Positions 23,901 through 31,527 of a stretch of DNA of 44,729 nucleotides are shown here, one piece after another. How positions within the stretch are numbered: position 1 is the first letter of the stretch; every line of letters begins with the position of its first letter. A program made the position numbers and the translations under genes. Origin of the DNA: an uncultured Fidelibacterota bacterium (GTDB taxonomy: Bacteria; Fidelibacterota; Marinisomatia; Marinisomatales; Marinisomataceae); NCBI GenBank assembly GCA_902599655.1, contig CACKGC010000007.1, forward strand, positions 1 to 44,729, given 5' to 3'. A model generated the notes under the pieces. That model made no database searches, had not been told where the DNA came from, and saw only the letters and a list, made by a program, of their open reading frames with translations.

Positions 23901-25004
23901 ATGTTTCAATCAAATTCTACTTTTGGAATTTATAGCACATCACTAACAGTATTATTTCGTCATAAAAAATATTTATTCTTTATTTTATTCCTTGCTCTTT
24001 ATCCAGTATTACTTATCATTAATAGAATTTTTCTATTCTTAGACTATATTTTAGTCCCGGAATTTGAAAAAGCTAAAGTTAAAGAACCTGTGTTTATTAT
24101 GGGAGTAAACAGGAGCGGTACAACATTTTTTCACAGGCTATTAGCAAGTTCAAATCAGTTTTCAACTTCTAAAACTTGGGATTTGATTATACCATCTTTA
24201 TCCTTAAGAAAATTTCTTTCAATCTTATCATATGCGTTAACATATTTTAAAATTGATCAAATCGAGAAGAAAAATAAAGGTCATCAGGTCAAGCTTGATA
24301 ATGTTGAAGAAGATGAAATGCTTCTTTTCATTCATAAGCTTGATTCATTATGGGTGTCTAATCATTTTATTCCATGGTTAAAATTTGATTCAAAAACGAA
24401 AGATTTTATTAAGCATATTTATAGAGATAGCTCAAAAAATGAAAATAGAAATATTAGATCTATGTTGTTTTGTAAAGATTTTTTTCAAAGACAGGCATTT
24501 TTAAATAAAAATAGACCCCACCTATCAAAATCTAATCCTTTTATATTTAAAATTGATTCAATTTTAAGAGTCTTTCCAGATGCAAAATTTGTTTTTTTAG
24601 TTAGAGATCCATTAGAAACTTTACCTTCCTATTTTTCGCTTCAAGAAAATGTAAAATTTGGAAATCTTCTTTCAGATAAAGAAATGAAGTTATTAAGGAA
24701 AGAAACTTATGCTGAAGTAATTGAATGGTATAAAGAGACTGAAAAAGTAAAGTCAAAACTTAATAAAAAACAATTTATAACATTGACTTATCCTCAAATT
24801 ACAAACGATTTAGAAAACAGTATTCAGTCGTTTTATAAATTAACTGGTAAAAAAATGACTCAGAAATTCAAAAAACAAGTTTCCGATTATGCATCAAAAA
24901 AATATGTCAAAAAACACCAAAATAAGACCATTGAAGATTATGGTTTTACCAAAAAACAAATTTTAAACGATTTTGATTTTGTATATCAAGAATACTTTGT
25001 ATAA
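23901..25004 (+). CDS. Sulfotransferase family protein
   Basis: A 367-residue protein of the PAPS-dependent sulfotransferase family. The 5'-phosphosulfate loop is MGVNRSGTTFFHRLL (near residue 68), and the 3'-phosphate site is FVFLVRDPLETLPSYFS (near residue 232). A hydrophobic segment at the N-terminus (about residues 25-50) suggests membrane anchoring. Acceptor unknown; membrane-anchored relatives sulfate glycans or lipids. Start ATG 14 bases after the preceding stop, no clear Shine-Dalgarno. Confidence 0.88.
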   Translation: MFQSNSTFGIYSTSLTVLFRHKKYLFFILFLALYPVLLIINRIFLFLDYILVPEFEKAKVKEPVFIMGVNRSGTTFFHRLLASSNQFSTSKTWDLIIPSLSLRKFLSILSYALTYFKIDQIEKKNKGHQVKLDNVEEDEMLLFIHKLDSLWVSNHFIPWLKFDSKTKDFIKHIYRDSSKNENRNIRSMLFCKDFFQRQAFLNKNRPHLSKSNPFIFKIDSILRVFPDAKFVFLVRDPLETLPSYFSLQENVKFGNLLSDKEMKLLRKETYAEVIEWYKETEKVKSKLNKKQFITLTYPQITNDLENSIQSFYKLTGKKMTQKFKKQVSDYASKKYVKKHQNKTIEDYGFTKKQILNDFDFVYQEYFV

Positions 25005-25005
25005 T
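25000..25005 (+). promoter_or_regulatory. Possible -10 element of sodN
   Basis: TATAAT, a perfect -10 sequence, covers the last codons of the sulfotransferase gene and ends eight bases before the sodN ATG. No good -35 was found (TTGTAT lies with a 15-base spacer). If active, the transcript would be leaderless. Confidence 0.35.
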
Positions 25006-25013
25006 TTTCTTTC

Positions 25014-25490
25014 ATGAAATTCTTAAGTTTTATTTTCACAGCTTTACTATTGTTTGCAACACAGCTTCATGCTCACTGTCAAATTCCTTGCGGAGTTTAC
25101 GATGACACAATGAGAGTGAAGATGATTGAGGAGCATACCTTAACAATCTTAAAATCAATGAATTATATAGCATCAAATCAAAATGATCTTGAACAGCAAA
25201 ATCAAGTGACAAGATGGATTATCAATAAAGAAGAGCACGCGCAAGAAATTCAAAATATAGTTAGTGAATATTTTTTAACTCAAAGGATAAAGCTGAAAGA
25301 TGATTCAAAGGAAAGTAAAGACTTGTATCATGCACAATTAACTGCTTTACACAATATTTTATTGGATGCTATGAAATGTAAACAAACTATAAATACAAAT
25401 AATACCACATCACTATTAAACAATTTGAATAATTTTGTTAACTTATATTTTGATGATCACGGTAAAAAACATTTAAGAGAACTCAATTGA
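25014..25490 (+). CDS. sodN: Nickel superoxide dismutase with Sec-type signal peptide
   Basis: Ni-dependent superoxide dismutase, converting superoxide to oxygen and hydrogen peroxide. The nickel-hook motif HCQIPCGVYDD begins at residue 21: H21, C22 and C26 correspond to the metal ligands His1, Cys2 and Cys6 of known NiSODs, where His1 must be the N-terminal residue after processing. Here residues 1-20 are a hydrophobic signal peptide (SFIFTALLLFATQLHA), and the LHA|H junction is a good signal peptidase I site that would expose H21 directly. The mature protein would be about 138 residues of helices, close to the usual size. No sodX-type processing protease is adjacent. The stop overlaps the next gene by four bases (TTGA). 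Confidence 0.93.
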   Translation: MKFLSFIFTALLLFATQLHAHCQIPCGVYDDTMRVKMIEEHTLTILKSMNYIASNQNDLEQQNQVTRWIINKEEHAQEIQNIVSEYFLTQRIKLKDDSKESKDLYHAQLTALHNILLDAMKCKQTINTNNTTSLLNNLNNFVNLYFDDHGKKHLRELN

Positions 25491-26047
25491 AAAAAAATTT
25501 ATTACTAATAGTTTTGTTTATAGCAATTATATTTTTTGGTAGAATTTTACCTCATCCGTACAATTTTACTCCATTAATTGCAGTAACATTGCTATCTAGC
25601 TATTCTTTATCAAATAAGTTCCTAGCTATTATGATACCTCTTGTTGGATTTTGGATAAGTGATTTATTCATGAATAACTATATTTATGCAGGATATTTTA
25701 CAGATTTTACAGTCTTTAATTACGGAATGATATGGACATATGGTGCAATTGTATTTGTTGCACTCATGGGTAGTTCATTTTTAAATAAAATCTCAGCAGG
25801 AAAAGTTGTGTTTGCAAGCCTATCTGGATCTACAATTTTTTATCTTATTTCAAATTTTGGAGTATGGGCATTTAGTCCAATGTATGCAAAGACTTTTACA
25901 GGATTAGTTCAATGCTACTCTTTGGCGTTACCTTTTTACGGTACCTCATTAATGGGTGACTTAGTTTATTCTGCATTACTATTTGGCGCTTATCAGCTTG
26001 TATTTTCTAAAACTCCAAATTTTTTAACATCACAAAGCAAAACTTAA
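25487..26047 (+). CDS. DUF6580-like membrane protein (possible nickel or vitamin transporter component)
   Basis: A 186-residue membrane protein with about six spans. The segment FGRILPHPYNFTPLIAVTLL near the N-terminus and the WISDLFMNN and GVWAFSPMY pieces match the DUF6580 family, which is annotated as putative transport proteins of ECF S-component type. It uses TTG as start, within the sodN stop (TTGA), so the two genes are translationally coupled. Family facts do not name a substrate; the position suggests supply of nickel to NiSOD, which is inference. Confidence 0.75.
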   Translation: MKKNLLLIVLFIAIIFFGRILPHPYNFTPLIAVTLLSSYSLSNKFLAIMIPLVGFWISDLFMNNYIYAGYFTDFTVFNYGMIWTYGAIVFVALMGSSFLNKISAGKVVFASLSGSTIFYLISNFGVWAFSPMYAKTFTGLVQCYSLALPFYGTSLMGDLVYSALLFGAYQLVFSKTPNFLTSQSKT

Positions 26048-26127
26048 AAGATTTTATTTCATTGGTATTACTTAAATAACTAATTATATTGCTCCATAAA
26101 TTTTTATTAACTAACAAAGAGAAACAA

Positions 26128-26340
26128 ATGAGTGACAAAGAAAAAGGTACTGTAAAGTTCTTTAATGACAAAAAAGGTTACGGATTCATCACTAAAGAAG
26201 ATGGAACGGACGTTTTTGTACATTTCTCTAGCATCGTGTCTGAAAATGACTTTAAAACTCTTAAACAAGACCAAGCGGTTGAGTTTGAGGTTGAATCTGA
26301 TGATAGAGGGGACAAAGCAGTCAATGTATCAGCAGTATAG
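26128..26340 (+). CDS. Cold-shock domain protein
   Basis: A 70-residue single-stranded nucleic-acid-binding protein of the CspA type. RNP1 (KGYGFIT) and RNP2 (VFVHFS) are clear, and the sequence begins [12 protein letters not shown] take ATG 26128, which gives a typical CSD length; the frame is open 39 bases further left but without support. The 80-base untranscribed or untranslated stretch before it is A+T-rich without any hairpin I can defend. Confidence 0.95.
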   Translation: MSDKEKGTVKFFNDKKGYGFITKEDGTDVFVHFSSIVSENDFKTLKQDQAVEFEVESDDRGDKAVNVSAV

Positions 26341-26389
26341 TTAGTTAGTAATTTCATATCATATTTATTATTTTAGCTTTAGAGAAAAT

Positions 26390-26461
26390 GCCTCAGTAGC
26401 TCAATGGTAGAGCAGTGGCCTCTTAAGCCATTGGTTGTAGGTTCGAGTCCTTCCTGGGGTA
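26390..26461 (+). tRNA. tRNA-Lys (anticodon CUU)
   Basis: A complete cloverleaf can be drawn: acceptor GCCTCAG with CTGGGGT (two G-U pairs), D arm GCTC/GAGC around AATGGTA, anticodon stem GTGGC/GCCAT with loop CTCTTAA (anticodon CTT), five-base variable loop and T arm with loop TTCGAGT. One U-U mismatch is in the T stem. The discriminator is A; CCA is not encoded. It reads AAG codons. The SDR gene starts ten bases after it. Confidence 0.92.
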
Positions 26462-26471
26462 CAAAAATCAT

Positions 26472-27233
26472 ATGAACATTCATAATAAAAATATCGTTAT
26501 TACTGGCGCAGCAAATGGAATTGGTTATGCGCTTGCTAAGCGAATAATTCAAGAATCTCCAAAATCAATATCATTGATTGATATTAGTAGCTCAGTGAAT
26601 GATGTTGCCAGATCCATGAACGCAGACAGTTATGTCGTTGATGTTTCAAATGAAAATGATTTTCAATCTGTTTTAAATAGTATTATTGATAAAAATAATT
26701 CGATTGATTTATTCTGCTCAAATGCTGGCATACAGCAATTCGGAACATTAGAAACTTCAACAAGTGATTGGCAAAAAAATTGGGATGTTAATGTTATGTC
26801 TCATATTCATGCTGCTAAGGTACTGATTCCTCACATGCAAAAACAAGGTTCAGGATACATTATGTTAACTGTATCTGCTGCTGGTTTATTAAATATGCCT
26901 GGAGCTATAGCTTATGCAACTACAAAGCATGCTGCAATGGGCCTAGCTGAAAATCTTTCTATTATGTATGGAGACGATGGTATTAAAGTTTCTGCTTTAT
27001 GTCCTCAGTTAGTTGATACTGATATGGTCAGATCATTTGGAAAACTACCTGAAAATCATCCATTATTAAAAGATGGGTTATTATCAGCGGATGTAGTCGC
27101 TGAAGAAGCTATTCACGGCATTAACGAAGAAAAGTTCTTAATCTTACCCCATAAAGAAGTAGCAAAATACATTCAGGGTAAAGCATTCGATTACGATGCT
27201 TGGATTGAAGCAGTAAGAAAGTTGGTTCCATGA
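26472..27233 (+). CDS. SDR family oxidoreductase
   Basis: A 253-residue short-chain dehydrogenase with GAANGIGYAL at the nucleotide site, SNAG in the NNAG position, serine in TVSAAG and the YATTK catalytic pair. The product is probably cytoplasmic and NAD(P)-dependent; substrate unknown. The start lies ten bases after the tRNA-Lys gene, so it may be expressed by read-through of the tRNA transcript. It overlaps the next small gene by four bases (ATGA). Confidence 0.88.
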   Translation: MNIHNKNIVITGAANGIGYALAKRIIQESPKSISLIDISSSVNDVARSMNADSYVVDVSNENDFQSVLNSIIDKNNSIDLFCSNAGIQQFGTLETSTSDWQKNWDVNVMSHIHAAKVLIPHMQKQGSGYIMLTVSAAGLLNMPGAIAYATTKHAAMGLAENLSIMYGDDGIKVSALCPQLVDTDMVRSFGKLPENHPLLKDGLLSADVVAEEAIHGINEEKFLILPHKEVAKYIQGKAFDYDAWIEAVRKLVP

Positions 27234-27466
27234 AATTTTTAAAAAATAAATTTGTGAAGTGGTTAATTTTTTTAAGATTTTTCTTCCCAGAATTATCGAG
27301 AAAAAATCAAATACTCTTCTGTCTACAATTCATATTTTTTGTTGCTAGCATAACTTTATTCTTTCTCCACATTGATAAAATGAATATAGCAGTTTATCAC
27401 CTCATTGCTACTTTTGTATTTGCTTTAAGCATGGGGAATATGATATCAAATAGTTTTAAGATTTAA
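27230..27466 (+). CDS. Small two-span membrane protein
   Basis: A 78-residue protein of unknown function with a basic N-terminus (MKFLKNKFVKW) and two hydrophobic helices (about residues 27-45 and 52-70). It is coupled to the SDR gene by an ATGA overlap and its final four bases overlap the end of the convergent SCO1-like gene. No family recognised. Confidence 0.6.
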   Translation: MKFLKNKFVKWLIFLRFFFPELSRKNQILFCLQFIFFVASITLFFLHIDKMNIAVYHLIATFVFALSMGNMISNSFKI

Positions 27467-28095
27467 TTAAGCAGCCTATTAATATCATCAATTAAATAAC
27501 TCATTTCGAGTTCAGAGGTACCATTATAAACTCCTCTTATTCTTTGTTGATTATCAACCAGAACAATATTTTCAGTATGAATTAAACTATTTTCAACATA
27601 GTTATCAACGGATGCTATGGCGAAATAACCCAATTGTGCCATTTTAATGATTTCATCTATATCGCCCCTTAATAAAAACCAATTATTTCCATCTATTTCA
27701 TTGATTTCTTGGTATTTCATTAATCGTTCAACAGTATCTATCTCTGGATCTACAGAATGTGATAATATTATGATTTCATCATCAAAAGCATTTTGAACTA
27801 TTTTTAAGTTATTAGTTAAATCGATACATATTGATGGACAGGAAGTAAAAAAGAAGTTTGCTACATATAGCTTATCTTGAACATCCTCATTGCTTACTTT
27901 ATCACCAAATTGATTTGTAAATGAAAAATTTGGTATTTCATGAGTTGTTTTTCCAATAAGACTAGGATGGACTAGCGTCGGTCTCAAATCTGCAGGAGTA
28001 AAAATGGGTAGTTCAAATTCATCCTCAACCTTTGTTAATTGATACCAAATAAGAAGAGTAGCGGCTAGTACAAATAGAATTAATTTGTTTTTCAT
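27463..28095 (-). CDS. SCO1/SenC family copper chaperone
   Basis: A 210-residue membrane-anchored thioredoxin-fold protein: an N-terminal span (about residues 4-18) and the SCO motif FFFTSCPSIC (CxxxC), with the conserved histidine in SLIHTENIVLVD near the C-terminus. These three residues bind copper in characterised Sco proteins, which help assemble the Cu-A centre of cytochrome c oxidase. It is divergent by only 34 bases from the HMA-MauE gene, another metal-handling protein, so they may be co-regulated. Confidence 0.92.
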   Translation of the reverse strand: MKNKLILFVLAATLLIWYQLTKVEDEFELPIFTPADLRPTLVHPSLIGKTTHEIPNFSFTNQFGDKVSNEDVQDKLYVANFFFTSCPSICIDLTNNLKIVQNAFDDEIIILSHSVDPEIDTVERLMKYQEINEIDGNNWFLLRGDIDEIIKMAQLGYFAIASVDNYVENSLIHTENIVLVDNQQRIRGVYNGTSELEMSYLIDDINRLLN

Positions 28096-28129
28096 TTATA
28101 GTATTTAAATTAATGGATAATAATTCAAA

Positions 28130-28873
28130 ATGAAAAAAACTTATACAATATTTGGAATGACATGTAATAGTTGTAAATCAACTGTGCATCAAAATTTGAA
28201 TGAAATACTGGAAATTGAATCTGTTGAAGTGAATCTCGAAAAAGCTGAAGCAATCATTTTTATGAATAGCAATATTGAAATATCAAAACTTCAAAATGCC
28301 TTACCATCAAAGTTTCATATAGAAGAAAAGATTGTTGATGATTTTGATGCACTCATCAATGAGCCAAGCATCGAAAGTGATCAAAAAAAATCTAAGTTAC
28401 AGCAACTTAAACCCCTCTTGATTATACTTATTTATATATCTGTTGCAAGCGTATTAATGAATTTTAAAAATTGGAATTCTTCTGAAGTCATGTTGGATTT
28501 CATGGGATTGTTTTACATAGTTTTTAGTTTTTTTAAAATGCTAGATCTTAAAGGCTTTCCTGAATCTTTCAGCATGTATGATCCATTAGCAAAAAGATTG
28601 CCAATATATGGATGGATTTACCCATTTATTGAGACAGGATTGGGGTTGATGTTGTTGATGCGATTCGAGATTAAAATTGCTTTAATTATTACTCTAATTG
28701 TTTTAGGAATGACAACGATTGGGGTAACAAAAACATTATTAGACAAGAAATCAATTAGGTGTGCGTGTTTAGGTACAGCTTTAAAACTTCCTATGACTGA
28801 AGCCACATTTATTGAGAATATTATTATGATCGCAATGGCTATAGCAATGTTAACTAACTATTCTGTTGTTTAG
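28130..28873 (+). CDS. HMA domain fused to MauE-like membrane domain
   Basis: A 247-residue protein. Residues 1-70 are a heavy-metal-associated domain with the MTCNSC metal-binding motif; after a short acidic linker, about four membrane spans follow (residues 90-245), containing PIYGWIYPFIETGLGL and the CACLGTALKLPMTEATFIEN segment typical of the MauE/DoxX-like family. The CxC in the latter may act in redox. Probable role: copper (or other metal) delivery or thiol redox at the membrane. A GATAAT lies eight bases before the ATG and no ribosome-binding site is present. The next gene follows without a gap. Confidence 0.82.
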   Translation: MKKTYTIFGMTCNSCKSTVHQNLNEILEIESVEVNLEKAEAIIFMNSNIEISKLQNALPSKFHIEEKIVDDFDALINEPSIESDQKKSKLQQLKPLLIILIYISVASVLMNFKNWNSSEVMLDFMGLFYIVFSFFKMLDLKGFPESFSMYDPLAKRLPIYGWIYPFIETGLGLMLLMRFEIKIALIITLIVLGMTTIGVTKTLLDKKSIRCACLGTALKLPMTEATFIENIIMIAMAIAMLTNYSVV

Positions 28874-29314
28874 ATGTCATTTATTTTTCTATTTAATCTT
28901 GTATTATCATTTGTTGCTGTAGGTTTAATTTGGACTATACAGTTGGTGCACTATCCATCAATGAGGTACATTTCTAAAGATAAGTTTCCAGCATATCATA
29001 ATTTTCATTCTATCAGAATTTCTATTTTGGCAATGCCATTAATGTTTGGTGAGCTTGTCACTTCGATAATGCTATGGTACCAAAATTTCAATAACGCTAT
29101 TCAAACTGTATTCCTTGTAAATTTGATTATTGTTGTATTGATTTGGTTATCTACATTTTTAATTCAAGTGCCTTTACATAATGCATTATCTAAAGAAAAA
29201 AATACTGAAAAATTATCTAAGTTAATTTGTACAAACTGGATTAGAACCATATTATGGACATCAAGATCAATTTTGATGATTTTGTTTCTAGCATTTGCAA
29301 TGGACTTGATTTAA
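28874..29314 (+). CDS. Four-span membrane protein of unknown function
   Basis: A 146-residue integral membrane protein. Segments IWTIQLVHYPSMRYI and FHSIRIS place histidines near the membrane surface, and FLIQVPLHNAL is followed by a WIRTILWTSRSI region, a pattern reminiscent of DUF1772-like proteins, but I do not assign it. It begins directly after the HMA-MauE stop, so it is part of that operon. Confidence 0.65.
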   Translation: MSFIFLFNLVLSFVAVGLIWTIQLVHYPSMRYISKDKFPAYHNFHSIRISILAMPLMFGELVTSIMLWYQNFNNAIQTVFLVNLIIVVLIWLSTFLIQVPLHNALSKEKNTEKLSKLICTNWIRTILWTSRSILMILFLAFAMDLI

Positions 29315-29352
29315 TTGCATGAAAATTTAATTATTTTATTTAGATTCACTTC

Positions 29353-30072
29353 ATGACATCAAACGAATTCATATTATTTGGCTCAACCCATTTGCTAACT
29401 TTATTTATAATCTTTGGAGCTTCATTTGCTTTCTCTTTTTATGTTAAAAATGATTACGATGAAATTAGATATGCTATGTTTGAAAAGATTTTGGCTTACC
29501 TTTTAATTTTTAATGAATTGTTGAAACCATTTTATTTGAATTATTTTAGTCCAGAAGATTATAACTGGACGAACACTATTCCTTTACATGCATGCCATTT
29601 TTCATCCTATGCTACAGGACTCTTTTTATTAACACGAAATCAAAAGTTTTTCGATTTTGCATACTTCTGGGGTCTTGGGGGAGGAACAATGGCTCTTTTC
29701 ACTCCAGATATTGAGTTCACTTTTCCTGACTTAGATTTCATTACATTATTTTCTGGACATGGTTTATTATTTTTTGCACTACTATACATTGCAATTGGAA
29801 TTAAGCAGAATATCACATTCGAATCTTATAAAAATGCTATAAAATTTTCTCTTTATATACTTCCAGTAGTATACATAATAAATGTATTGGTTGGAGGCGA
29901 ACCTGGCTTTGAAGCTAATTTATGGTATTTGATGAAAGCGCCTACCGGGGAATCTTTAATGAGCTTTTTCCCAAGTCCACCATTACATGTTATACCACTT
30001 TTCCCAATCGTAATGTTTGTTTTCTATCTTTTGTATTTACCATACAAATTCAAGGAGAAGAATAATGATTAA
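29353..30072 (+). CDS. TIGR02206/YwaF family membrane protein
   Basis: A 239-residue protein with about seven membrane spans. The segments NELLKPFYLNYF, IPLHACHFSSYATG and YFWGLGGGTMALFTPDI match the TIGR02206 (YwaF) family; its role is unknown. The gene overlaps the downstream ATP10-like gene by eight bases (ATGATTAA). Confidence 0.88.
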   Translation: MTSNEFILFGSTHLLTLFIIFGASFAFSFYVKNDYDEIRYAMFEKILAYLLIFNELLKPFYLNYFSPEDYNWTNTIPLHACHFSSYATGLFLLTRNQKFFDFAYFWGLGGGTMALFTPDIEFTFPDLDFITLFSGHGLLFFALLYIAIGIKQNITFESYKNAIKFSLYILPVVYIINVLVGGEPGFEANLWYLMKAPTGESLMSFFPSPPLHVIPLFPIVMFVFYLLYLPYKFKEKNND

Positions 30073-30589
30073 AGCAATGTTAGTTTTTACAATGTTTTTC
30101 AATGTTTTGAATGCAAGCGATAATTTTTTAGAAAAAAAATTTCCAACTATTGAGGGAATATCCCTATCAGGAGATGATGTGAAGTTCCCAGATGTTTTGA
30201 TTGGGAAACCATCAGTTTTGGCAGTTGCATTTAAACAAAAAGCTCAATTATGTATTAACTCTTGGGCAGATGAATTTTTTCCAAAATATGGTATTAACAA
30301 AGATGTGCATTACTACGAAATTCCAATGTTAGGAGCTCAGTGGACCATGGCAAGAAATTGGATTGACGGTGGAATGCGTGGCGGAGTTCCCAAACCTTTA
30401 CATGATTATACCGTAACTTATTATGGTCCTTTACGATCTTACTATAAATCATTGGGAATATCATCAAAGGGTGATTGTTATATGTATGTTCTTGATAAAG
30501 ATGGAATTATAAAAAATCGTTTCAATGGATTTGCTACAAAAGAGAGTTTAGAAGAAATGTTTAACCTAATTGACTCGCTTAATGATTAA
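30065..30589 (+). CDS. ATP10-like exported thioredoxin-fold protein
   Basis: A 174-residue protein with a signal peptide (LVFTMFFNVLNA). The part GKPSVLAVAFKQKAQLCINSW, the conserved HYYEIPMLG and SKGDCYMYVLDKDG segments resemble the ATP10 family, required in mitochondria for F1Fo ATP synthase assembly; bacterial relatives are uncharacterised. No CxxC active site is present, so it is not a classical thioredoxin. I use ATG 30065, which has AAGGAG at normal spacing and overlaps the YwaF stop; the longer frame upstream lies inside that gene. Overlaps glpX by eight bases. Confidence 0.72.
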   Translation: MIKAMLVFTMFFNVLNASDNFLEKKFPTIEGISLSGDDVKFPDVLIGKPSVLAVAFKQKAQLCINSWADEFFPKYGINKDVHYYEIPMLGAQWTMARNWIDGGMRGGVPKPLHDYTVTYYGPLRSYYKSLGISSKGDCYMYVLDKDGIIKNRFNGFATKESLEEMFNLIDSLND

Positions 30590-31526
30590 GGTAACTGAAA
30601 ATTTCGAGCTTTACTTAAAAGCTACAGAATCTGCTGCAATCGCTGCTGCAAAACTCAGAGGAAATGGTGATGGAAAAGCTGCAGATAAAGTTGCAACGGA
30701 AGCTATGAGAAAAGTTCTTCAAGATTCAGAGGTGCATACAAGAGTCGTAATTGGTGAAGGAGAAAGAGATGATGCACCAATGCTTTATATAGGCGAAGAG
30801 ATGGGTAATCCTGAAAGTGATTTAAAAATTGATATTGCAGTTGATCCTTTAGAATGTACCAATCATTGTGCTAAAGATTTACCTGATGCACTATCTGTCC
30901 TAGCTGCTGCACCAAGAGGAGCTTTATTGAATGCTCCTGATACGTATATGAACAAGTTGTGTGGCTCATCAAAATTAATAGGTCACATTGCTCTTGATAA
31001 TTCAGTTGAAGACAATTTATCTCTAGCAGCAAAAGCATTACAAAAAAATATTTCTGAATTAAAAATTATAGTAATGGATAGAGAAAGACATATTGATTTA
31101 ATATCCAGCTTGAAAGATTTAGGAGTACAGCCAATCCTGATTGGAGATGGTGATGTTTCAGGGGGATTAAAAGCAGCTGAAGGGTCGGTTGATTTGTTGT
31201 ATGGAATTGGTGCAGCTCCAGAGGGAGTAATTACTGCTACTGCTGTAAAAGCTATGGGAGGTTTTTTTGAAGGAAGACTTCATTTTATGGATGACTCATT
31301 CAAAGAAAGGGCCTTAAAAATGTTAGGCAGTGATATAAATAATTTATGGTCAGCTGATGATCTTTGTAGATCAAGCGACTCTTTTTTTATTGCAAGTGGA
31401 GTTTGCTCAGGATGGATACCTGGAGTTAAATTTGATGGTAATAAGGCTGAAGTAACCTCAAAAATTATTTTTGGCGATTCAAGTGAAACACAAATAATAA
31501 CAAACGAATATATTTTAGGAGAATAA
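30582..31526 (+). CDS. glpX: Class II fructose-1,6-bisphosphatase
   Basis: Hydrolyses fructose 1,6-bisphosphate to fructose 6-phosphate in gluconeogenesis. At 314 residues it has the normal length. GEGERDDAPML and the metal motif of GlpX are present, but the latter reads VDPLECTN where the family normally has DPxEGT: the Asp, Glu and Thr are kept while the glycine is a cysteine. GDGDVSGG and GIGAAPEGVITA follow. ATG 30582 is used; a TTG 12 bases earlier is possible. It overlaps the ATP10-like gene by eight bases and precedes fba by one base, so gluconeogenesis genes are coupled to the upstream membrane-protein operon. Confidence 0.92.
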   Translation: MIKVTENFELYLKATESAAIAAAKLRGNGDGKAADKVATEAMRKVLQDSEVHTRVVIGEGERDDAPMLYIGEEMGNPESDLKIDIAVDPLECTNHCAKDLPDALSVLAAAPRGALLNAPDTYMNKLCGSSKLIGHIALDNSVEDNLSLAAKALQKNISELKIIVMDRERHIDLISSLKDLGVQPILIGDGDVSGGLKAAEGSVDLLYGIGAAPEGVITATAVKAMGGFFEGRLHFMDDSFKERALKMLGSDINNLWSADDLCRSSDSFFIASGVCSGWIPGVKFDGNKAEVTSKIIFGDSSETQIITNEYILGE

Positions 31527-31527
31527 A

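Noticed and set aside
23655-23909. Minus-strand Phe/Ala-rich frame opposite the Lys-rich gene
   Set aside because: It is the antisense image of the AAPKK repeats, without ribosome-binding site.
26390-27233. Integration of a mobile element at tRNA-Lys
   Set aside because: No integrase, no duplicated tRNA 3' end and the following genes are ordinary housekeeping-type.
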